DNA of 64,000 nucleotides, from contig JBMZAX010000005.1 of the NCBI GenBank assembly GCA_049611805.1, positions 1 to 64,000 of the forward strand. The letters run 5' to 3'. The notes under the pieces were generated by a model. That model had not been told where the DNA came from. It did no database searches and was given only the letters and a program-made list of their open reading frames with translations. This document shows positions 34,246 to 42,509 of the stretch, piece after piece (within the stretch, counting starts at the first letter, position 1; each line of letters starts with the position of its first letter). The translations under genes were made by a program, and so were the position numbers. Source of the stretch: UBA7378 sp049611805. Lineage in GTDB: Bacteria; Pseudomonadota; Alphaproteobacteria; RS24.

Positions 34246-35433
34246 ATGTCACGAGAAGCTGTAATCGTATCGAGTGCACGCACCGGTCTGGCGAAATCCG
34301 GCCGCGGCGGATTCAATATGACCCACGGTGCCGCCATGGGCGGCCATGCCATCAAACACGCCATTGAGCGCGCCAATATCGAGCCGGGCGAGGTCGAAGA
34401 CGTAATCATGGGCTGCGGCACGCCCGAAGGCGCGACGGGTCAGAATGTCGGTCGTCTTGCAGCGATTTGGGCCGGTTGTCCGGTCACCACATCGGGCGTG
34501 ACGGTCAACCGCTTCTGTTCGTCGGGTCTGCAAACCATTGCCATGGCCGCCGGTCGGGTGCTGAATGAAGAAGTGCCGGTCGCCATTGGCGCCGGTGTTG
34601 AAAGCATCTCAATGGTGCAGATGCAAGGCCCGAACTACAACAACATCACCGAAGAAAAGCTGATGGAAACCTATCCGGCTTTGTGGATGCCGATGATTGA
34701 AACGGCCGATATTGTTGCCGACCGTTACAATGTCGCGCGCGAGGCACAGGATGAATATGCCCTGCAAAGCCAGCAGCGCATGGCGGCCGCGCAGGATGCG
34801 GATCTGTTCGCCGATGAAATCGTGCCGATGGAAACCAAAATGAAGCAGGTCAATAAAGAGACCGGCGAGGAAACCATTGTCGATTACGTCGTTGACCGTG
34901 ACGAGTGCAACCGCCCGCAAACAACACTGGAAGGCCTGAACGGTCTGGCACCGGTGCGTGGCGACGGCAATTTCGTGACCGCCGGCAACGCCTCGCAACT
35001 GTCTGACGGCGCAGCCGCCGTTGTTGTGATGGAAGGCAAGGAAGCCGAGCGTCGCGGCCTTGAGCCGCTGGGCGCGTTCCGTGGCTTCACGGTTGCCGGT
35101 TGTGAGCCGGATGAAATGGGCATCGGGCCTGTGTTCGCCGTGCCGCGCCTTTTGGAACGCCATGGGCTGAGTGTCGATGACATTGATCTGTGGGAGCTGA
35201 ACGAGGCGTTCGCAAGTCAGGCACTTTACTGCCGTGACCGTCTGGGCATTGATAATGAGAAATACAATGTCAATGGCGGGTCAATCGCCATCGGTCACCC
35301 CTATGGCATGACGGGCGCACGTCTGGTCGGCCATGCGCTGATGGAAGGCAAGCGTCGCGGCGCGAAAAATGTCGTCGTGACCATGTGCATTGGCGGCGGC
35401 ATGGGTGCTGCCGGTCTCTTTGAGGTTCTCTAA
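34246..35433 (+). CDS. Acetyl-CoA C-acyltransferase (thiolase)
   Basis: A 395-residue thiolase. The acyl-binding cysteine is in NRFCSSGLQT, the histidine in GHPYGMTGARL and the second cysteine in CIGGGMGAAG. Length and motifs fit a degradative 3-ketoacyl-CoA thiolase or an acetyl-CoA acetyltransferase; which one cannot be settled. CAGGAG precedes the ATG at 34246. A terminator follows. Its codon use is clean and regular, suggesting strong expression. Confidence 0.93.
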   Translation: MSREAVIVSSARTGLAKSGRGGFNMTHGAAMGGHAIKHAIERANIEPGEVEDVIMGCGTPEGATGQNVGRLAAIWAGCPVTTSGVTVNRFCSSGLQTIAMAAGRVLNEEVPVAIGAGVESISMVQMQGPNYNNITEEKLMETYPALWMPMIETADIVADRYNVAREAQDEYALQSQQRMAAAQDADLFADEIVPMETKMKQVNKETGEETIVDYVVDRDECNRPQTTLEGLNGLAPVRGDGNFVTAGNASQLSDGAAAVVVMEGKEAERRGLEPLGAFRGFTVAGCEPDEMGIGPVFAVPRLLERHGLSVDDIDLWELNEAFASQALYCRDRLGIDNEKYNVNGGSIAIGHPYGMTGARLVGHALMEGKRRGAKNVVVTMCIGGGMGAAGLFEVL

Positions 35434-35484
35434 CACGAAAACCGAACGCCGCCATTCGGCGTAAAAGAGACATGAAGTTTCAGG

Positions 35485-35537
35485 CCCGCGGGGGGTGAGG
35501 CGCATAGTGCGCGCCGACATCTCCCGCGGGTTTTTTT
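35485..35537 (+). terminator. Branched Rho-independent terminator after the thiolase
   Basis: An outer 8-bp stem CCCGCGGG/CCCGCGGG (35485-35492 with 35523-35530) is followed by seven T. A nested hairpin GCGCA-TAG-TGCGC (35500-35512) lies inside the loop. Confidence 0.8.
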
Positions 35538-35551
35538 AAGGAGGAAATATC

Positions 35552-35860
35552 ATGACGCAAATTGCACGTTTGATTGTGGGCTTTGTGGGGCTGGGTTTTG
35601 TCGGCTTATGCGCGCTCGCCTACGCCAATATGGGCTGGCAGGGTTTTGACCGTGTACTGGCCGAACCGTGGGGGCTGGTCACGCTGGCCGATGTCATGGT
35701 CGGTGCGGTGTGTATGAATGCGGTCATATTTTTCTCGGAAGATGATTGGCGGGTCGCGCTGGCCTGGGGCGCGCCGATTTTTATTCTCGGCCATGTGGTC
35801 AGCTGTGTCTGGATTGTGTTGCGGTTTTTGCGGGCAAAACAGGTCGAAACAAATCACTGA
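35552..35860 (+). CDS. Small three-helix membrane protein of unknown function
   Basis: A 102-residue hydrophobic protein with three predicted helices (residues ~5-25, 42-62, 69-92). The sequence GWQGFDRVLAEPWGLVTLADVMVG and a short acidic loop (FFSEDDWR) resemble DUF1475-like small membrane proteins, but I cannot name the family firmly. An AAGGAGG ribosome-binding site supports expression. It lies between the thiolase terminator and the nrdAB control region. Confidence 0.75.
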   Translation: MTQIARLIVGFVGLGFVGLCALAYANMGWQGFDRVLAEPWGLVTLADVMVGAVCMNAVIFFSEDDWRVALAWGAPIFILGHVVSCVWIVLRFLRAKQVETNH

Positions 35861-35878
35861 TTTGCCAAAACTGCACCT

Positions 35879-35887
35879 TGTGGATAA
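35879..35887 (-). promoter_or_regulatory. Consensus DnaA box upstream of nrdA
   Basis: TGTGGATAA, a perfect 9-base consensus DnaA box on the minus strand, about 120 bases upstream of the first NrdR-like box. DnaA is known to regulate nrdAB in E. coli; here the role is inferred. Confidence 0.65.
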
Positions 35888-35999
35888 GTCGGTGGGGAAT
35901 TTTGCAAAATTATGTCTGGACGCGAGCCCGCCGCCGCGCCAATAACGCGTTGAAAATTCGTGCGTTTTTTTGCCCCGAATAAATAGTTTAAAAAAACTG

Positions 36000-36047
36000 C
36001 AACTATCTGTTGACGATTTGGAGGGCTTTGGACACTATATGTAGTGT
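36000..36047 (+). promoter_or_regulatory. Paired NrdR boxes upstream of nrdAB
   Basis: The site 36032-36047 reads ACACTATATGTAGTGT, an excellent NrdR box (18-bp imperfect palindrome with flanking G and C). A second, weaker copy at 36000-36015 (core ACTATCTGTTG) begins exactly 32 bases earlier, which is the spacing required for cooperative NrdR binding. NrdR is an ATP-cone repressor that senses dATP/ATP. Confidence 0.85.
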
Positions 36048-36100
36048 CTGGGCCTTGAGATTTACCCCCCAACCTTTTCGGGGGCTTGGATTAAAAGGCA

Positions 36101-36235
36101 CCTAAAGCAGTTATCTGAACGTGGTAGGCTCAAGCCGAGCTATGGTGCTTTCGCGCCTCCCGATAACTATTCCCAAGCGGCTGAAACCCGCGGAATTCCC
36201 AGCTTTAGGACAGGCACTGAAGGGTTGGAACTGTC
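36101..36235 (+). ncRNA. Structured 5' leader of nrdA
   Basis: Between the NrdR boxes and the nrdA start the RNA can form a junction closed by a perfect 8-bp stem (36101-36108 with 36202-36209). Directly inside is a perfect 7-bp stem (36109-36115 with 36162-36168) holding two hairpins (around 36126-36142, and 36144-36148 with 36153-36157), and a third arm (36170-36180 with 36188-36195, 8 bp with a 3-base bulge). A further GACAG/CTGTC hairpin (36209-36213 with 36231-36235) ends 12 bases before the nrdA start. I do not recognise it as a known riboswitch class. Confidence 0.5.
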
Positions 36236-36247
36236 GGGGGACGAGGA

Positions 36248-38203
36248 ATGTTTAGGGATACGCTACGTAAAAACGGGCAATCTGGGGTAACGGAAAAGGA
36301 AATGCAGGAATTGCTGAACACTTTCCCCGCGGAGGAGCGGGCTTCGCGCAAGGCCGCAGGTGATCCGGCCGAAAAAGAGCCGCGGATGGATTTTGACAGG
36401 CAGGACCAGGGGGTTCAGTTTGTCTCACGGCCACGGGTTAAAACCGACCCGTCGCGCGATGCGCTGTTGACCGAATTTGGCAAAGCCACGTTGACCGACC
36501 GCTATTTGATGCCCGGTGAAACTTTTCAGGATTTGTTCGCCCGCGTTGCCTCTTATTATGGAGATGATGAAGACCACGCCCAGCGTCTTTACGATTATAT
36601 TTCGAAATTGTGGTTCATGCCCGCCACGCCGGTTTTGTCCAATGGCGGCACGGATCGCGGCCTGCCGATTTCCTGCTTTTTGAACGAGGCCAATGACAGC
36701 CTCGGCGATATCGTCAATTTGTGGAATGAAAATGTCTGGCTGGCCGCGCGTGGCGGCGGCATTGGCAGCTATTGGGGCAATTTGCGGTCCATTGGTGAGC
36801 GCGTCGGCCAAAACGGCAAAACCTCCGGTATTGTTCCGTTCATTCGTGTTATGGACAGCCTGACGTTGGCCATTTCGCAAGGCTCCTTGCGGCGCGGCTC
36901 GGCGGCGGTCTATCTGCCGATCGACCATCCCGAAATTGAGGAATTTGTCGAGATACGCCGACCCACGGGCGGCGACCCGAATCGCAAGGCGCTCAATCTG
37001 CATCATGGTGTGCTGATTTCAGACGCCTTTATGCGCGCGGTTGAGCGCGACGAAGAATGGGCGCTGCGCAGCCCGCGCGACGGCTCGGTGCAGGCGACAT
37101 TGCAGGCGCGCGATTTGTGGATTCGCATGCTGACCGCGCGTATTGAGACGGGCGAGCCTTATATGGTGTTCAAAGACACGGTGAATAATCTGCGTCCCGA
37201 ACATCAAAAACTGCTCAATCTGGAAATCAAAACCTCCAATTTGTGTTCCGAAATTACCCTGCCGACAGGCGAAGACCATCTCGGCCAGCAACGCACCGCC
37301 GTGTGCTGCCTGTCATCGCTCAATGCCGAGAAATTCATGGAGTGGAGCAAGGACGAAAACTTCATTCACGACGTGATGCGGTTTCTGGACAATGTGCTGG
37401 AAGACTTTATCCAGCGCGCGCCCGATGAAATGGCGAAAGCCAAATATTCCGCCCAGCGCGAACGCAGTGTCGGGCTTGGGGTTATGGGTTTTCACTCCTT
37501 CCTGCAGGCCAATATGATTCCGTGGGAATCGGTGATGGCGAAGGTCTGGAACAAGCGCATGTTCACCCATATCAAGGAACATGTGGACGCGGCATCAAAA
37601 GAACTGGCGCATGAGCGTGGGCCCTGTCTGGATGCTGCCGAATGCGGCACCAATGAGCGTTTTTCCAATAAAACGGCGATTGCGCCGACAGCCTCCATCT
37701 CAATCATTTGCGGCGGCACAAGCCCCGGCATTGAGCCGATTGCCGGAAACAGCTTTACCCATAAAACGCTGTCGGGCTCGTTCAATGTGCGCAATCGGCA
37801 TCTGAACAAATTGCTGAGCGAAAAAGGCCAGAACACGGATGAGGTCTGGTCGTCCATCGTCACTACGGGCGGGTCGGTGCAGCATCTGGAATTTTTGAGT
37901 GAAGACGAAAAGGCCGTGTTCAAAACCGCTTTTGAGATCGACCAGCGCTGGCTGATAGACCTCGCCGGTGACCGCTCCGACCTTATTGATCAGGCGCAAT
38001 CACTGAACGTGTTCCTGCCCGCCAATATTCACAAACGCGACCTGCACCAAATTCATTATCAGGCGTGGAAAAAAGGCGTCAAAAGCCTTTATTACTGCCG
38101 CTCATTGTCCATTCAACGGGCGGAAAAAGAAGATGCCGACGCACCGGTCGCGGCGCCGTCGGGTGCCGTGTCCGATTACGAAGAATGTCTTTCATGCCAG
38201 TAA
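36248..38203 (+). CDS. nrdA: Ribonucleoside-diphosphate reductase, alpha subunit (class I)
   Basis: A 651-residue catalytic subunit that reduces ribonucleotides to deoxyribonucleotides. Active-site cysteines are visible in LPISCFLNEAND, TSNLCSEITLP and TAVCCLSSLN, and the C-terminal redox pair is ECLSC. The TASISIICGGTSPGIEP motif is typical. It is shorter than E. coli NrdA because it has no N-terminal ATP-cone; the first ~60 residues are polar and unrelated. ATG 36248 has AGGA immediately before it, and another in-frame ATG at 36302 also follows a purine stretch, so the exact start is uncertain. nrdB follows on the same strand. Confidence 0.93.
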   Translation: MFRDTLRKNGQSGVTEKEMQELLNTFPAEERASRKAAGDPAEKEPRMDFDRQDQGVQFVSRPRVKTDPSRDALLTEFGKATLTDRYLMPGETFQDLFARVASYYGDDEDHAQRLYDYISKLWFMPATPVLSNGGTDRGLPISCFLNEANDSLGDIVNLWNENVWLAARGGGIGSYWGNLRSIGERVGQNGKTSGIVPFIRVMDSLTLAISQGSLRRGSAAVYLPIDHPEIEEFVEIRRPTGGDPNRKALNLHHGVLISDAFMRAVERDEEWALRSPRDGSVQATLQARDLWIRMLTARIETGEPYMVFKDTVNNLRPEHQKLLNLEIKTSNLCSEITLPTGEDHLGQQRTAVCCLSSLNAEKFMEWSKDENFIHDVMRFLDNVLEDFIQRAPDEMAKAKYSAQRERSVGLGVMGFHSFLQANMIPWESVMAKVWNKRMFTHIKEHVDAASKELAHERGPCLDAAECGTNERFSNKTAIAPTASISIICGGTSPGIEPIAGNSFTHKTLSGSFNVRNRHLNKLLSEKGQNTDEVWSSIVTTGGSVQHLEFLSEDEKAVFKTAFEIDQRWLIDLAGDRSDLIDQAQSLNVFLPANIHKRDLHQIHYQAWKKGVKSLYYCRSLSIQRAEKEDADAPVAAPSGAVSDYEECLSCQ

Positions 38204-38289
38204 TCGGCGTGCCGACAGATTATGCCGCCCATGCGGTTTCGAGTTTAATTTTGCGTGCCCATCGCGCCCATTGAGAGAAAGTGAAAAAC

Positions 38290-39249
38290 ATGTCCCTTCT
38301 TGAAGAGCGTATTGTCTACAAACCATTTCGTTATCCGTGGGCCTATGATGCGTGGCTGACCCAGCAGCGCATTCACTGGCTGCCGGAAGAAGTGCCCTTG
38401 GCCGAAGATGTCAAAGACTGGCACAAAAAGCTGACCGGGGCCGAGCGCAATCTACTGACGCAGATTTTCCGGTTCTTTGTTCAGGCCGATGTCGAAGTGA
38501 ACAATTGCTATATGAAGCATTACAGTCAGGTGTTCAAACCGACCGAAATTCAGATGATGCTGGCGGCTTTTTCGAATATGGAAACCATTCATATTGCCGC
38601 CTATTCGCATCTTCTGGATACGATCGGCATGCCCGAAGTTGAATATGAAGCCTTCATGAAATACGGCGAAATGAAGGACAAATATGACTATATGCAGGAA
38701 TGGGGCGTCGAAACCAAAGCCGATATTGCCAAAACGCTGGCGGTTTTCGGAGGCTTTACCGAGGGCCTGCAATTATTTGCCAGCTTCGCGATTTTGATGA
38801 ATTTCCCGCGCTTCAACAAAATGAAGGGCATGGGCCAAATCGTGACATGGTCGGCGCGCGACGAAACCCTGCACACCAATTCCACGGTGCAATTGTTCCG
38901 CACATTCATTGAAGAAAACCCGGAAATCTGGAACGAGCAGATGCAGCAAGACCTCTATCGCGCCTGCGATAAGGTGGTGACGCATGAAGACGCCTTTATC
39001 GATCTGGCTTTTGAAATGGGCGGGGTCGAAGGTCTGGAGCCTGAGGAAGTGAAGCAATATATCCGCTTTATCGGCAATCGCCGTCTGACACAGCTTGGGT
39101 TGAACCCGATTTACGATATCGACAAAAACCCGTTGCCGTGGATGGACGAAATGCTGAACGGCATTGAGCATATGAATTTCTTCGAAGGCCGCGCCACCGA
39201 ATACACCAAGGCCGCCACGGCGGGCACATGGGACGAAGTCTTCGACTGA
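38290..39249 (+). CDS. nrdB: Ribonucleoside-diphosphate reductase, beta subunit (class I)
   Basis: A 319-residue radical-generating subunit. The di-metal ligands can be followed through QADVEVNN, METIH, FGGFTEGLQ and ARDETLHT, and a tyrosine (AAYSHLL) occupies the usual radical position next to the METIH helix. No ATP-cone is present at either end. It pairs with NrdA from the gene 86 bases upstream. A GTG at 38281 is also possible; the family normally starts MSLLEERIVYKPF. A strong terminator follows. Confidence 0.94.
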   Translation: MSLLEERIVYKPFRYPWAYDAWLTQQRIHWLPEEVPLAEDVKDWHKKLTGAERNLLTQIFRFFVQADVEVNNCYMKHYSQVFKPTEIQMMLAAFSNMETIHIAAYSHLLDTIGMPEVEYEAFMKYGEMKDKYDYMQEWGVETKADIAKTLAVFGGFTEGLQLFASFAILMNFPRFNKMKGMGQIVTWSARDETLHTNSTVQLFRTFIEENPEIWNEQMQQDLYRACDKVVTHEDAFIDLAFEMGGVEGLEPEEVKQYIRFIGNRRLTQLGLNPIYDIDKNPLPWMDEMLNGIEHMNFFEGRATEYTKAATAGTWDEVFD

Positions 39250-39302
39250 TTATCCGACCATGCGCACGGGAAGTTTTTTCCGGTAAAACAGAGTTTTAAA
39301 AA

Positions 39303-39327
39303 GGGGGTGCCAGCACCCCCTTTTTTT
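39303..39327 (+). terminator. Rho-independent terminator after nrdB
   Basis: A 7-bp GC-rich stem (39303-39309 with 39314-39320) preceded by A residues and followed by seven T. Confidence 0.93.
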
Positions 39328-39370
39328 GTTAGCGTGCCGCTGCTCAAAAACAACAAAAAGGAGAGCACCC

Positions 39371-39901
39371 ATGCGGCTTTTCGCAAAATTAATTCTGTCT
39401 CTCATTCTGTCGGGCCCGGTGGCGGCGGAAAATATATCAGGCCCCTATCTGGCGGCGGCGGCCGTTCTGGAAAGCGATTTTGAATTTGCCGGCAATGCCA
39501 ATGACCAGCAGGAAGAGGGCAGCGGCAATTTTCTGGCGGCGGGTTTTCGCTGGTCTGACATGTTAAGCTCCGAGCTGGCCTACACGGACGCCAATGATTA
39601 CAAAAACGACCAATTCGGCACCGCGCAGGTCGATATGTGGGAGGTGGCCGCGCTCATTCACGGCGCTTTTGAAGGTCCATTCGACCCTTATGTGCGGGTT
39701 GGGGCGTATCGGGCCAAGTCGCGGGAAACCGGCGCAAGCGGCGTAAGCTCGAAAAAATCCGACGGTCTGTTATGGGGGCTTGGCATTGATTACCGGCTGG
39801 CACCGGGCGGCGTGGTGCGGTTTGAATATACCCCCGGCAGTTTTGAAGGTGATGAGCTTGACCGCCTGATGCTGGGCGCTGTGCTTCAATTTAGCGATTG
39901 A
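39371..39901 (+). CDS. Outer-membrane beta-barrel protein
   Basis: A 176-residue protein with a cleavable signal peptide (MRLFAKLILSLILSGPVAA). The rest alternates polar and aromatic residues with repeated amphipathic strands and ends in a strand with terminal FSD (LDRLMLGAVLQFSD), as expected for an eight-stranded OmpA/OmpX-like barrel. AAAGGAG precedes ATG 39371. The function (porin-like or surface protein) is unknown. Confidence 0.78.
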   Translation: MRLFAKLILSLILSGPVAAENISGPYLAAAAVLESDFEFAGNANDQQEEGSGNFLAAGFRWSDMLSSELAYTDANDYKNDQFGTAQVDMWEVAALIHGAFEGPFDPYVRVGAYRAKSRETGASGVSSKKSDGLLWGLGIDYRLAPGGVVRFEYTPGSFEGDELDRLMLGAVLQFSD

Positions 39902-39955
39902 GCTTGGCCGTTCGGATGGTTAGGCTACGCCCTAATTCTTGTAAATGAGGGCATT

Positions 39956-40642
39956 ATGATTGAACTTTACACATCACCCACACCAAACGGTTATAAGGCA
40001 TCCGTCACGCTGGAGGAGCTGGAACTTCCCTATAATGTGCATGCGGTTGACTTGCAGTCGGGCGAACAGAAAAAACCGGATTTTTTGGCGATCAATCCGA
40101 ACGGGCGTATTCCGGCGATTATTGACCGCGATTTCGACGATCTGCCGATTTTCGAAAGTGGTGCCATCATGATTCATCTGGCGGAAAAAACCGGCAAATT
40201 ACTGCCGACCGAAGCCAAAGCGCGCGCGCGCGTTATCAGCTGGCTGATGTTTCAAATGGGCGGCATCGGCCCGATGATGGGACAGGCCAATGTGTTTTTC
40301 CGCTATTTCCCGGAAAAAATTCAGCCCGCCATTGACCGCTATCAAAACGAAGTGCGTCGCCTGTTTGAGGTGATGGACACGCATCTGGCAGACCATGAAT
40401 GGCTGGGAGATGATTTCTCGATCGCCGATATCGCCAATTGGTGCTGGACGCGCACGGCCAAATGGTCGGGCGTCGAAAGTCGCGATCTGGAACATTTGAG
40501 CCGTTGGAGCACGGCCATGTCGGCGCGTCCGAAATGTCAGGCCGGCGTGAAAGTGCCGTTTGATCTGTCGGATCTGATTGACGGCAAGGAAGAAGAAGCC
40601 GAAAAATTCGCCAAAGATGCGCAAAAAATGGTGCAACGCTAA
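39956..40642 (+). CDS. Glutathione S-transferase family protein
   Basis: A 228-residue protein with the thioredoxin-like N-terminal domain (IELYTSPTPNGYKASVTLEELELPY, INPNGRIPAI, FESGAIMIHLAEKTG) and the helical C-terminal domain (DFSIADIANWCW). The pattern is that of the Ure2p/YfcG-YghU group, which often has disulfide-bond reductase activity on glutathione. The substrate is unknown. Confidence 0.9.
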   Translation: MIELYTSPTPNGYKASVTLEELELPYNVHAVDLQSGEQKKPDFLAINPNGRIPAIIDRDFDDLPIFESGAIMIHLAEKTGKLLPTEAKARARVISWLMFQMGGIGPMMGQANVFFRYFPEKIQPAIDRYQNEVRRLFEVMDTHLADHEWLGDDFSIADIANWCWTRTAKWSGVESRDLEHLSRWSTAMSARPKCQAGVKVPFDLSDLIDGKEEEAEKFAKDAQKMVQR

Positions 40643-40725
40643 CACGTTGATATAAATAGCCTATCGGCGGGAAGCCACCCTTTCTGTTTGCCCTGATATC
40701 ATCGGGGGAAACGGAGCAATGTATT

Positions 40726-41133
40726 ATGTGGTCATTTTTCACCCGCCCTGCCGCCGCCGAACCCATTGAAGCTGTGGGGCGCGTGCTTGACGGGCTTTTC
40801 ACATCCGACAAGGAACGCCTCAGCAAAACCGCGGCCTTGGCGCGTGTGGCCCAACAGCCCGCGCTCGTGCAGGCCGAGATCAACAAGATTGAGGCCGCGC
40901 ACCGGTCGGTTTTTGTTTCCGGCTGGCGGCCTTTTATCGGCTGGGTGTGCGGGTTTGCGCTGGCCTATTCATTTGTCCTGCGCGATATCATGACCTGGAT
41001 TATTGCCATTTACCGGCCCGATATCGGGGTGCCGCCCGCCATTCACATGGACGAGCTGATTACCGTGCTGATGGGATTGCTGGGTCTTGGGGGCTTGCGC
41101 ACATTTGAAAAAATCAGCGGTCGGGCGCGCTAG
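40726..41133 (+). CDS. Holin of the gene-transfer-agent three-helix type
   Basis: A 135-residue protein. After a cytoplasmic helical region (AEINKIEAAHRSVFVSGWRPFIGW) come hydrophobic helices (VCGFALAYSFVL, MTWIIAIY, LITVLMGLLGLGG). The FV.GWRPF.GWVC block is the hallmark of the 3TM holin family used by alphaproteobacterial gene transfer agents and prophages to permeabilise the inner membrane. No endolysin, capsid or other phage gene is nearby. Confidence 0.82.
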   Translation: MWSFFTRPAAAEPIEAVGRVLDGLFTSDKERLSKTAALARVAQQPALVQAEINKIEAAHRSVFVSGWRPFIGWVCGFALAYSFVLRDIMTWIIAIYRPDIGVPPAIHMDELITVLMGLLGLGGLRTFEKISGRAR

Positions 41134-41261
41134 GCGGCGCCACCGGGCGGCTTGCCTGCGGCGGCCCTGCTTGCGGTGTTTTGACACGGAAAAAAATTTG
41201 CCTGCCTGCGATTGTGAACTTAAGCTGAGGGTCACAAAAATCAGGCGAGGAAAACAGACAA

Positions 41262-42470
41262 ATGAGCACGGTTGATGAAAACGAACTCACAGAGTTTCGT
41301 GAACAGGCTGAGGCATGGTTTGGCGAAAACACGCCGCGCGAGGTGGACTTCATGTTGCCGCTTACCTTCATGGAAGTTGGCACGGATGAGCAGTTCAATT
41401 TCCTGCGCGACTGGCAGAACAAGGTTTATGAGGCCGGTTATCTGGGCGCGCATTGGCCGAAGGAATATGGCGGCGGCGGGCTTGACCGCGCATTTCAGGA
41501 TGCCGCCACCAAGGTGATGTCGGCGGCGCGCACGCCCATTATGCTGAACGCCATCGGCCTCAACTGGACCGGCCCGCTTTTGCTGGACCGCGGCACGCAT
41601 GAAGAAAAGCAGAAATATATCAAAGATATTTTGTCGGCCGAAAGCATTTGGTGTCAGGGTTTTTCCGAGCCCGACCACGGCTCAGACCTCGGCAACGCAC
41701 AAACACGCGCCGTGCGCGACGGTGACGAATATGTCATTAACGGGTCGAAAATCTGGACGACGCAAGGCAATTACGCCGATTATATGATTTTGCTGGCGCG
41801 AACAAATCCGGACGCGGAAACCAAATATAAAGGCTTGAGCTTTTTTCTTGCGCCGATGAAAGCGCCGGGCGTGGAGACCGTGCCCATTCGCAAGCTGACC
41901 GGCGAATATGGCTTTACCCAGACATTTTTCACCGATGCGCGCATTCCCGCCTCAAGCCTGATGGGCCAAGAGGGCGAGGGATGGATTATCGCCATGGAAA
42001 CGCTGGAATATGAGCGCGGCGCGCGCTCCGGGCAGGCCGGCGGGCATGTGATGATGCTGACCAATCCGGCCGATATTATCGATCTGGCCAAATCGGCACA
42101 GGTCAATGGCCGCCCCGCCATTGAAGACCCGGCCCTGCGCGAGGAACTTGTGAAGCTGATGGCCGAAGCGCGCGCGCTGGGGCTCAACAGCCGACGCGAT
42201 AAAATTCAGCCGCTGACGCAGGATTATCCAATGTCGCTGGCGCTGGGGAGCAAATTGTCGAGTACTGATTTTTACCAGCGGCTGAACGCCTTTGCGATTT
42301 CACTGCAGGGCACGCGCGGGGCTTATTATGTTGACGACCCGTCGGCGCATGATAACGGCATTTGGCAGCGCGGCTATCTGAACAGCTTTTCGGCCACGAT
42401 TGGCGGCGGTACGTCGCAAATCCAGCGCAATATTATCGGCGAGCATGTTTTGGGTCTGCCCAAAGGTTAA
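41262..42470 (+). CDS. Acyl-CoA dehydrogenase
   Basis: A 402-residue flavoprotein. Motifs include GAHWPKEYGG near the N-terminus, the FAD/acyl-CoA region CQGFSEPDHGSDLGNAQTRA, and a C-terminal GGTSQIQRNIIGEHVLGLP. It oxidises an acyl-CoA to the enoyl-CoA. Its partner gene 39 bases downstream encodes a second, divergent acyl-CoA dehydrogenase. Such pairs form heteromeric FadE-like enzymes for unusual substrates such as branched or steroid side-chain CoA esters. Confidence 0.92.
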   Translation: MSTVDENELTEFREQAEAWFGENTPREVDFMLPLTFMEVGTDEQFNFLRDWQNKVYEAGYLGAHWPKEYGGGGLDRAFQDAATKVMSAARTPIMLNAIGLNWTGPLLLDRGTHEEKQKYIKDILSAESIWCQGFSEPDHGSDLGNAQTRAVRDGDEYVINGSKIWTTQGNYADYMILLARTNPDAETKYKGLSFFLAPMKAPGVETVPIRKLTGEYGFTQTFFTDARIPASSLMGQEGEGWIIAMETLEYERGARSGQAGGHVMMLTNPADIIDLAKSAQVNGRPAIEDPALREELVKLMAEARALGLNSRRDKIQPLTQDYPMSLALGSKLSSTDFYQRLNAFAISLQGTRGAYYVDDPSAHDNGIWQRGYLNSFSATIGGGTSQIQRNIIGEHVLGLPKG

Positions 42471-42509
42471 AACAAGAGCAACAATAAAAGCCAAAATCAG
42501 GGAGCGATC

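Noticed and set aside
36101..36235. nrdA leader as a cobalamin or 2'-deoxyguanosine riboswitch
   Set aside because: No B12-box-like sequence and the size and junction do not match the purine/dG class.
36142..36255. A 37-codon frame overlapping the nrdA start, beginning in the leader
   Set aside because: No good ribosome-binding site, no recognisable product, and its bases are better explained by the RNA stems.
36248..36301. Possibility that nrdA begins at ATG 36302
   Set aside because: Both starts have imperfect ribosome-binding sites; the longer form keeps the leader spacing, so it was kept with a note.
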